64,000 nucleotides of DNA, taken from Rahnella bonaserana (GTDB lineage Bacteria; Pseudomonadota; Gammaproteobacteria; Enterobacterales; Enterobacteriaceae). The translations under genes were made by a program, and so were the position numbers. The DNA lies in assembly GCF_019049675.1 (NCBI RefSeq), contig NZ_JAFMOW010000047.1, forward strand, positions 1 through 64,000, written 5' to 3'. The notes under the pieces were generated by a model that was given only the letters and a program-made list of their open reading frames with translations, was not told the DNA's origin and did not search any database. This document shows, piece by piece, positions 57,642 to 64,000 of the stretch (position 1 is the stretch's first letter; each line of letters opens with the position of its first letter).

Positions 57642-58640
57642 TTACTCCTTTTTTAAAGATAATAAAGCGGGATTCATCATTTGCTCTACTTTCAGAGCAT
57701 ATTGGTTATTGACACAACCATATTTTCCCGAGAATACGGGAACGCCATCAACACGAGCTTCAATGCTCTCTTTTTTATCAATGGGAATAATATCCCCTTT
57801 CTGCATATTCATAACTTGCGAAAGGCGGGTGGAAATATCAGAGAAATTCGCCACCAGCTCAAGTTCAGTGTCCCTGACCTGAGAGGCAAGCGTACTCCGC
57901 CATTGCCGGTCTTCCTGCTTGGAATTTTCCATTGGCGGATTCGTCAGTAATTCGCGCAAAGGCTCGATAATGCTAAAAGGGATACAAATATCAAACTCGC
58001 CCCGGTGCGGGCCAATTTCCACATAAAAAGGCGTGGTCACCACAATATCGTTAGGTGACGACGTAATATTGGTGAATTTCACCTGTATTTCTGCGCGGAC
58101 ATATTCGGTTTTCAGTTTGAAAATGGAACTCCAGGCGAAATCGTACGCCTCCAGCGCCATCGTCAGCATCCGGTTTATCACGCGCTGTTCGGTCGGCGTG
58201 AATTCGCGCCCGTCCGCTTTGGTAGGAAAACGTCCGTCTCCCCCAAATAAATTATCCACCGCCATGAACACCAGATTGGGCGAGAAGACGAATAACGCCG
58301 TCCCGCGCAACGGGTTCATATGAACCAGATTAAGGTTAGTCGGCACCGGCAGGTTACGGGCAAACTCATGATACGGTTGAATTTTAATGCTTCCGGCAGT
58401 GATATCCGGGCTTCGACGCAGAAGATTAAACAGTCCCATACGAAACTGTCGCGCAAAACGTTCGTTAATGATCTCAAGTGAATGTAACCGTTCACGAACG
58501 ACGCGACGCTGGGTATTAGGATCATAGGGTTTGATCCCGTCATCCTGCACTGCATTGTTAGCAGTACTTTCGCTTTCTGCGTTGCTGCCGCCATTTAAAA
58601 GGCGATCAATTTCAGCCTGAGATAATATACTGTCAGACAT
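57642..58640 (-). CDS. fliM: Flagellar motor switch protein FliM
   Basis: A 332-residue C-ring protein. The N-terminal CheY-P binding peptide DSILSQAEIDRLLNGG is followed by the middle CheC-like domain and a C-terminal SpoA domain. Binding of CheY-P reverses rotation. Starts five bases after fliL. Confidence 0.97.
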   Translation of the reverse strand: MSDSILSQAEIDRLLNGGSNAESESTANNAVQDDGIKPYDPNTQRRVVRERLHSLEIINERFARQFRMGLFNLLRRSPDITAGSIKIQPYHEFARNLPVPTNLNLVHMNPLRGTALFVFSPNLVFMAVDNLFGGDGRFPTKADGREFTPTEQRVINRMLTMALEAYDFAWSSIFKLKTEYVRAEIQVKFTNITSSPNDIVVTTPFYVEIGPHRGEFDICIPFSIIEPLRELLTNPPMENSKQEDRQWRSTLASQVRDTELELVANFSDISTRLSQVMNMQKGDIIPIDKKESIEARVDGVPVFSGKYGCVNNQYALKVEQMMNPALLSLKKE

Positions 58641-58645
58641 AGAAA

Positions 58646-59146
58646 TTACCGTAAGATGAATGCGTTAAATAATACATCAGTCACTACCGCACTGTGATTC
58701 GGCGCGAGAGGCTTGCTGACGGTCTCTTTTATTTTCTCTGTTAATCCGGTCTTACCTTCATCAGAAGAGATATCTGTTGCCGTCTGATGCGCTAAAAGAA
58801 TTAATAAACGACTCCTGACTTCCGGCATATATTCTTCCAGCAAAGACTTCGATTCCGCGTCTTTAACCCTCAGCGTAAGACCAATATAAAGCACGCGGTC
58901 TGAATCATTCGCTTCCGGTTTCAGACTGACGGTGAAGGTGTCCATCTGCACATATACCGGCACTGCTGGCGCCGCATTTTTTACCTTCGCCGGAGCATCA
59001 TCCTTTGCTCCGGCTTTCATGTTCTTCATTTCGTAAAATGTATAGCCCGCCAGAGCACATGCGCCCACAGCAATAAGCATCATTAATAAAATAGCCAGGG
59101 AACTTTTTTTCCCACCCCCGCTGGCCTTCTGGTTCTTCTTGGACAT
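58646..59146 (-). CDS. fliL: Flagellar basal body protein FliL
   Basis: A 166-residue inner-membrane protein with a single membrane segment (about 17-38) after a Lys/Gly-rich cytoplasmic N-terminus and a periplasmic stomatin-like domain. It strengthens stator function near the motor. A 149-bp gap to fliK may hold a promoter, but none was clear to me. Confidence 0.94.
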   Translation of the reverse strand: MSKKNQKASGGGKKSSLAILLMMLIAVGACALAGYTFYEMKNMKAGAKDDAPAKVKNAAPAVPVYVQMDTFTVSLKPEANDSDRVLYIGLTLRVKDAESKSLLEEYMPEVRSRLLILLAHQTATDISSDEGKTGLTEKIKETVSKPLAPNHSAVVTDVLFNAFILR

Positions 59147-59295
59147 TATCTGGAAAACCCTGTTGTAAAAATAAGCCGGCGAACAGGCCGTAATAGATGC
59201 TCTGATAAGCCGTGCATTCTATTACAGTCGGACACCAGAACAATTCACGAAAGAAATGAAATTAGTGTTGCCAATTCGCTCTATAAATTATTATG

Positions 59296-60552
59296 TCAAA
59301 CAAATGTATTAATACCGTTGGAATAATGGAGAGTTTTGTTGCTTATTTCCGGCATCTCATCGGTCAGATGCGCATTCTCCTGTCCGTCATCTTCCGTGAA
59401 TCCCCGGCCGGAGGACCCGTCGGATTGCGCGGAGGCACTCCAGGAAGAAGAAGAGGAGTCAGCGCCGACACTGCTTTGTCCCAGATTGATCCCCGATTCA
59501 GCGAGTGATGTGCGCAGATGTGGCATTGCGGCCTCCAGCGCAGCACGCACCTGATGGTTCTCAGTAACAAAATGCAGCTGCGCCTGATCGTTGTTCAACC
59601 GCAGGCTGATTTGCAGCGCACCTAACTCTTCGGGATGAAGGCGTAACTCCGCATTGTGAATGCCGTTACGGGAAAAATAAGCCAGCTGCTGCCCCACCGC
59701 CTGCTGCCACGCCGGTGTGCCCAGCGCCTGATTAATCACCGCCGGCGACGTGGTGACGCCCGGTGCCGGAGCAGAGGTCAGCTCGCTGACTGCCGTAATA
59801 TGCGGTCGCAGGCCGGTTTCCGGGGTCAGCAATGCGGAGCTTTCCTGTCTCACCGGCAGTGCCGGATTCAGTTCAAATCTGGCCGGTGCCGCAGCGGGCT
59901 CTTTTGGCGCAGCGTCGGTTTTCGTCATCACTGACAGAAAATCCTTATGCTGATCGGCGCTGGTCTTATCGGTTCCCTGTTTGCCTGCCAGCGAAGCCTG
60001 TGCGGCCAGTGCCGCCTGAGAGACGGCTTTCGGCTTCATGCTTTCCGGCATCATCAACACAGTGCCCGGACGTTCCTGACGTTGCGTCACCTGAACAGCC
60101 GCTTCGGACTGAACCGGAGCTGGGGTCACCGGCGCTTCAGTCGTTTGTGCCGGTTGCGCAGGCACGGCAGCATTCTGCGTAACGATTTGCTGCAAAGCCA
60201 AAAGTTGCGGATCAACAAAAGGTGTCTCAGGCGTCTGCCCTTCGGGCGCCGGTTGCGGCATATCCGTGATCAGATCTGCCGGGGGTAACTCAGCGGGCAG
60301 GACTGGCAGGGGAACAGGAACAGGAACAGGAACAGGCACGGGCACCGGCTCAGCGTCAGCACGGGCATTATCACGCTTTGCTGTGTCAGGCTGCGTCGCC
60401 CCGTTATCCTTCGCGGGCGCGACCGGTTTAGTCGGATAGGCTTTTTCCAGCGTGGTCGCGAAGTTCGCCTCACCGGTTTCAGGCGTCGTGCTTTTTTCCG
60501 GCACCTTATCAGGGGTCACGCCGCTGATGACAGAGTTGGCCTGGACAATCAT
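59296..60552 (-). CDS. fliK: Flagellar hook-length control protein FliK
   Basis: A 418-residue secreted ruler. The low-complexity N-terminal two thirds are Pro/Ala/Thr-rich with a PVPVPVPVPVPVPLPV run at about residues 73-88. The folded C-terminus (LHPEELGALQISLRLNNDQ to about residue 365) switches export specificity through FlhB. It overlaps fliJ by four bases (ATGA). Confidence 0.92.
   Translation of the reverse strand: MIVQANSVISGVTPDKVPEKSTTPETGEANFATTLEKAYPTKPVAPAKDNGATQPDTAKRDNARADAEPVPVPVPVPVPVPLPVLPAELPPADLITDMPQPAPEGQTPETPFVDPQLLALQQIVTQNAAVPAQPAQTTEAPVTPAPVQSEAAVQVTQRQERPGTVLMMPESMKPKAVSQAALAAQASLAGKQGTDKTSADQHKDFLSVMTKTDAAPKEPAAAPARFELNPALPVRQESSALLTPETGLRPHITAVSELTSAPAPGVTTSPAVINQALGTPAWQQAVGQQLAYFSRNGIHNAELRLHPEELGALQISLRLNNDQAQLHFVTENHQVRAALEAAMPHLRTSLAESGINLGQSSVGADSSSSSWSASAQSDGSSGRGFTEDDGQENAHLTDEMPEISNKTLHYSNGINTFV
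60311..60346. repeat. Hexanucleotide tandem repeat within fliK
   Basis: Four perfect GGAACA units (60311-60334) continue into two variants GGCACG and GGCACC, encoding the Pro-Val dipeptide run of FliK on the minus strand. The unit is six bases, so changes in number keep the frame and alter the ruler by two residues per unit. Confidence 0.9.
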
Positions 60553-60998
60553 AAAATTTCTCTTCCCATGCAGGCACGCTGCGCAAATTCATCCATGAGC
60601 TTTTGCTCCTGTCGGTTCTCTTTCAGCATCCGTACGTCATCTGCCCGGCTTTTCAGCGTTTCAAACGCATTGAGACGCTGCTTATCGTGTCGCCAGGTCA
60701 GCAGTGTTTCATTGACCGTGTTCTGGCATTTCTGCACCTTATTCGCCTGCTGCTTAACGACATTTCCCAGCGAATCAATGAAAGACTGGCGGTTGAGCAG
60801 ATCTGCCACCGGGATCCCTTTACCGGACACCGTCGCCCGAAGCTGTTGCTGGTATTCCAGTTCGAAACTCTCCAGCTGACCGAGTTGCCTCGCAGCCAGC
60901 GTATAAGCCTGCTGAACTTTGCCTAACTCAGCGGTGGTATCTGTCAGCGTTTGCTCCGCAAGTTCACGCAGAAAATCCATCGGATTGGTGATAGCCAT
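60549..60998 (-). CDS. fliJ: Flagellar export chaperone FliJ
   Basis: A 149-residue coiled-coil protein (almost wholly helical, LGQLESFELEYQQQL), which couples the FliI ATPase ring to FlhA. It follows fliI by 15 bp. Confidence 0.92.
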   Translation of the reverse strand: MAITNPMDFLRELAEQTLTDTTAELGKVQQAYTLAARQLGQLESFELEYQQQLRATVSGKGIPVADLLNRQSFIDSLGNVVKQQANKVQKCQNTVNETLLTWRHDKQRLNAFETLKSRADDVRMLKENRQEQKLMDEFAQRACMGREIL

Positions 60999-61013
60999 AA
61001 TTAATTAGTCACC

Positions 61014-62390
61014 TCAGGCTTTGGGTTGGTCTGAAAAAATGGCATCAAGCTTGTCGCCCGCTTCCTGATAACCGCTGCTCTCGTAGATTGCCTGCTGTAA
61101 ATAGGCTTCCATTTGCGGATACAGGCGAATGGCTTTATCCAGCAGCGGATCGCTGCCCGCCGCGTACGCCCCGACGCTGACCAGGTCACGGTTACGCTGA
61201 TAGGAGGAAAGCAACTGCTTGAAGTTTTGGACTTTTTTGTAATGCACCGGCTCGATAAGCTCGGTCATCGCACGGCTGATGGAGGCTTCAATATCAATGG
61301 CCGGATAATGGCCGGATTCAGCCAGACGACGCGACAGCACAATGTGTCCGTCGAGGATCGCACGGGCGGAGTCGGCGATCGGATCCTGCTGATCGTCGCC
61401 TTCCGTCAGAACGGTGTAAAACGCGGTGATCGATCCCCCTTCTTTCACGCCATTACCCGCCCGTTCAACCAGTGCCGGTAATTTCGCAAACACAGAAGGC
61501 GGATAGCCTTTGGTCGCCGGAGGTTCACCGATCGCCAGCGCGATCTCACGCTGCGCCATGGCATAACGGGTCAGGGAATCCATGATCAGCAGGACATCCA
61601 GCCCGTTGTCGCGAAAATCTTCGGCGATACGGGTGGCGTACACCGCGCCCTGCATACGCAGGATCGGCGAAACGTCCGCCGGGGCGGCAATCACCACAGA
61701 ACGCTTGCGCCCTTCTTCACCGAGGATATTTTCGATGAAATCTTTCACTTCACGGCCACGCTCACCAATCAGGCCGACGACAATCACATCGGCTTTGGTG
61801 TAGCGGGCCATCATGCCCAGCAGCACACTTTTCCCGACGCCGGAACCGGCAAACAGCCCCATACGCTGACCACGACCGACGGTCAGCAGGCCGTTAATCG
61901 CACGGACGCCGACATCCAGCACATTTTTAATCGGGTCACGCAACAGCGGATTCACCGGAGGCGTAAACAGCGGGCCGTGTTGTGACGTGACCGGCGGCGG
62001 CAGGCCATCGAGCGGACGGGCGCTGGCATCCAGCACGCGGCCTAACAGTTCTCTCCCCAGCGGCAATTGCTTGCTTTTACTGGCTCCCTCACCGTTTTCA
62101 AGCGCGTAAACCCGCGCGCCCGGTAAAATGCCGTCGACATTTTCCAGCGGCATCAGATACAAAATCTGGCCATTGAAACCGACCACTTCGCTTTCGACTT
62201 TATCCACGCCGTCGCGGGAATGACGTTCCACGATGCACAATGTGCCGATCGGCAGTTTCAACCCGACGGCTTCCATCACCAGTCCGGTGGCGCGGGTTAA
62301 TTTGCCGTACTGGCGAAAAGGCGGCAGCGAGGTCATCAGCTTCTCTTTTCTGTCGATAGCCTCCAGCCATTTTGCGAGACGCATCGTCAT
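61014..62390 (-). CDS. fliI: Flagellum-specific ATP synthase FliI
   Basis: A 458-residue export ATPase related to F1-beta: Walker [28 protein letters not shown] and [20 protein letters not shown]. It forms a hexamer with FliH and FliJ at the export gate. ATGA overlap with fliH. Confidence 0.97.
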   Translation of the reverse strand: MTMRLAKWLEAIDRKEKLMTSLPPFRQYGKLTRATGLVMEAVGLKLPIGTLCIVERHSRDGVDKVESEVVGFNGQILYLMPLENVDGILPGARVYALENGEGASKSKQLPLGRELLGRVLDASARPLDGLPPPVTSQHGPLFTPPVNPLLRDPIKNVLDVGVRAINGLLTVGRGQRMGLFAGSGVGKSVLLGMMARYTKADVIVVGLIGERGREVKDFIENILGEEGRKRSVVIAAPADVSPILRMQGAVYATRIAEDFRDNGLDVLLIMDSLTRYAMAQREIALAIGEPPATKGYPPSVFAKLPALVERAGNGVKEGGSITAFYTVLTEGDDQQDPIADSARAILDGHIVLSRRLAESGHYPAIDIEASISRAMTELIEPVHYKKVQNFKQLLSSYQRNRDLVSVGAYAAGSDPLLDKAIRLYPQMEAYLQQAIYESSGYQEAGDKLDAIFSDQPKA

Positions 62391-63100
62391 GCCAGATAAT
62401 CCTCACGACTCAGCTCGCACAGTTCCTGCCAGCGGGTATTCATGGTGGCGTCGAACTCGCCTTCTTCCGAGGTAATCCGGCATCCGCCCGGCAAGATTTG
62501 CGCATCGCCACGGATATCCCAGCCCATCGACGCCAGTGATTTACCGACATTATCTTGTACCAGCGCCATATCATCGGGATTGACCCACAGAATCGCGGTG
62601 CCCTTGAACAGCGTTTCCTGCTGTAACAGCTGCTGAATTTTCTCCAGCAAGACGTCGTTATCGCAGGTGATATTTTTGCCCAGAATGGAGCGCGCCGCCG
62701 TCAGCGACAACTGCACCAGACGGGACGGGATCACGCTGTCGAGATTGCTGAGGGCAATTTTGAACTCTTCCAGCAGACGGGCAAAATGCTCGCCGGTTTC
62801 ACGCTGCTGCGCGCCGGACTCAGCCAGACCTTGTTCAAAACCTTCTTTGTGACCCTGAGCAAATCCCGCCTCGTGCCCCTTTTTTTTCCCTTCTTCCAGA
62901 CCGCGTGCCTGCCCCTGCGCAAAGCCTTTTTGTTCGGCCTGCTGACGGATACGCGCCAGCTCGGCCTGCAATAATTCATCAGACTGATAGGTGCCTGGTG
63001 TATCAATAATGTCATGTTCAGGCTGGCTGAAATCGTCCAGCAGGTTCTGCGGCTTCCAGACCTGCCAGTCAGGCTGCTTCCCGCGATCAGACGTAGGCAT
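62387..63100 (-). CDS. fliH: Flagellar assembly protein FliH
   Basis: A 237-residue regulator of FliI with the typical repeated GxxxG helix ([18 protein letters not shown], about residues 56-95) and a C-terminal FliI-binding domain. The ATG at 63100 has GGAGG eight bases upstream inside the end of fliG; an upstream TTG at 63115 is less likely. Overlaps fliG by 14 bases. Confidence 0.93.
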   Translation of the reverse strand: MPTSDRGKQPDWQVWKPQNLLDDFSQPEHDIIDTPGTYQSDELLQAELARIRQQAEQKGFAQGQARGLEEGKKKGHEAGFAQGHKEGFEQGLAESGAQQRETGEHFARLLEEFKIALSNLDSVIPSRLVQLSLTAARSILGKNITCDNDVLLEKIQQLLQQETLFKGTAILWVNPDDMALVQDNVGKSLASMGWDIRGDAQILPGGCRITSEEGEFDATMNTRWQELCELSREDYLA

Positions 63101-64000
63101 CTTCGCTTCCTCCAATCACCACTTCGCCTGTCTCTGCCAGACGGCGGACAATCAGCAAAATGCTTTTCTGCTCGGCTTCCACCTGAGACATACGGATCGG
63201 ACCACGGGACCCCAGATCTTCTTTCATGATCTCCGCCTGACGACGGGACATATTGCGGAAGAATTTCTCTCGCAGCGGCCCTTCGGCACCTTTGAGGGCA
63301 ACGATAAGTGATTCGTTTTCGATCTCCTGCAGGATGCGCTGAATGCTGCGGTCTTCGATTTCGACCAGATTTTCGAACAGGAACATCTCGTCGATAATCT
63401 TCTGCGCCAGTTCCTGGTCGAATTCGCGAACGGCTTCGATAGCCGCCTCTTCCTGCTGAGATTTCATCAGGTTGAGAATTTCCGCCGCTGGACGTACACC
63501 GCCCATTTTGCTGCGCTTGAGATTCTGTCCGTGCAACAGACCGTTGAGCACTTCGGTCAGTTCCTGCAAGGCGGCAGGCTGAACGCCGCCGAAGGTGGCA
63601 ATACGCAACATGATGTCGTTACGTTCGCGGTCATCGAATTTACTCAGCACATCGGCAGCCTGACCGCGTTTGAGGTGAACCAGAATGGTGGCAATAATCT
63701 GCGGGTGCTCGTCGCGGATCAGGTCGAAGACGGTCTGCGGCTCCATAAAGTTGAGCGTCTCGATACCGTTGGTACCCTGCTGAGTATCCAGCAAGTCCTC
63801 GAGCAGGCTGGAGGCACGCTCCTCGCCCAGCGCCTTCACCAGCACACTGCGCAGATACTCATTGGTATTCACGCTCAGTGCCGCGTATTCACTGGAATCC
63901 CGCTGGAATTCCTTCAGAACTTCGGCCAGTTGCTCATGAGTGAAGCCGCCCATATTGACCATTGAACTACTGATCAGTTTGACTTCATGGGTGTTGAGGT
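63087..64000 (-). CDS. fliG: Flagellar motor switch protein FliG (5' end beyond window)
   Basis: Rotor protein that meets MotA in torque generation. The visible C-terminal about 304 of about 331 residues contain the middle-domain [15 protein letters not shown] and the C-terminal torque helix with [21 protein letters not shown]. An apparent ATG at 63962 is internal: the frame stays open upstream to position 64000 and encodes [12 protein letters not shown] in line with the family, so the gene is cut by the window end. Confidence 0.96.
   Translation of the reverse strand, partial: LNTHEVKLISSSMVNMGGFTHEQLAEVLKEFQRDSSEYAALSVNTNEYLRSVLVKALGEERASSLLEDLLDTQQGTNGIETLNFMEPQTVFDLIRDEHPQIIATILVHLKRGQAADVLSKFDDRERNDIMLRIATFGGVQPAALQELTEVLNGLLHGQNLKRSKMGGVRPAAEILNLMKSQQEEAAIEAVREFDQELAQKIIDEMFLFENLVEIEDRSIQRILQEIENESLIVALKGAEGPLREKFFRNMSRRQAEIMKEDLGSRGPIRMSQVEAEQKSILLIVRRLAETGEVVIGGSEDAYV

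Noticed and set aside
63962-64000. ATG at 63962 as the fliG start
   Set aside because: The frame continues upstream to the window end and encodes family residues, so this ATG is internal.

Overview
The window is chromosomal DNA of a gram-negative enterobacterium (order Enterobacterales). The housekeeping proteins (ClpB, RpsP, CsrA, RecA, AlaS, LuxS, Ffh) are near-identical in length and motif to their E. coli counterparts. Gene order follows the E. coli rrnG-clpB-pgeF-rluD-bamD-raiA-pheA-tyrA-aroF / rplS-trmD-rimM-rpsP-ffh / luxS-gshA-yqaA-yqaB-arg tRNAs-serV-csrA-alaS-recX-recA-pncC-mltB backbone. A flagellar cluster beside mltB and a long RecX differ from E. coli and suggest Yersiniaceae-type relatives (Rahnella, Ewingella, Serratia group). 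That placement is inference from memory of synteny, not a computed phylogeny.

Layout. 1-440: promoters and leader of an rRNA operon reading leftward out of the window. 441-10133: clpB, pgeF, rluD, bamD, raiA, the pheL-pheA attenuator unit and the tyrA-aroF pair with TyrR boxes. 10425-26706: a P2/186-like locus inserted between aroF and rplS, carrying repressor, replication initiator, lysis and complete contractile-tail genes. It has no terminase, portal, scaffold, capsid, head-completion or integrase gene, so it looks like an R-type tailocin (phage-tail bacteriocin). 26798-36059: rplS-trmD-rimM-rpsP, ffh, ypjD, yfjD, luxS, the small RNA micA, gshA, yqaA, yqaB. 36296-37141: an operon of one serine and three arginine tRNAs with repeated spacers. 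37376-44324: csrA, alaS, recX, recA, pncC, mltB. 44427-53004: a six-gene operon of sugar and protein modification enzymes. 53239-64000: a chemoreceptor gene and fliR to fliG, the last gene cut by the window end.

How the parts work together. The tailocin locus has a 186-type CI repressor, a type not cleaved by RecA. It also has a near-consensus LexA box in front of a 64-codon gene of unknown function just upstream of the late operon. This arrangement recalls 186 Tum, a LexA-controlled antirepressor. An Ogr-type zinc-finger activator lies at the far end, and candidate Ogr sites precede tail genes X, V and FI. The lysis cassette encodes a holin, a P1 Lyz-like SAR endolysin with Glu-Cys-Thr active site, and nested Rz/Rz1. 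The fibre has a P2-type N-terminus and a lambda Stf-like HxH-rich C-terminus. Next to it, on the opposite strand where P2 carries its Z/fun cargo gene, sits a family-25 LPS glycosyltransferase that could alter the producer's own receptor.

The second notable system is the operon between mltB and the flagellar genes. It is headed by a 1116-residue fusion of a SAM-dependent methyltransferase, TPR repeats and an O-GlcNAc-transferase-like domain. It also encodes two PLP aminotransferase-fold proteins, an ATP-grasp/HAD fusion, an FkbM methyltransferase and a WbqC-like protein. Its position directly beyond fliR and a chemoreceptor suggests flagellin or flagellar-surface glycosylation.
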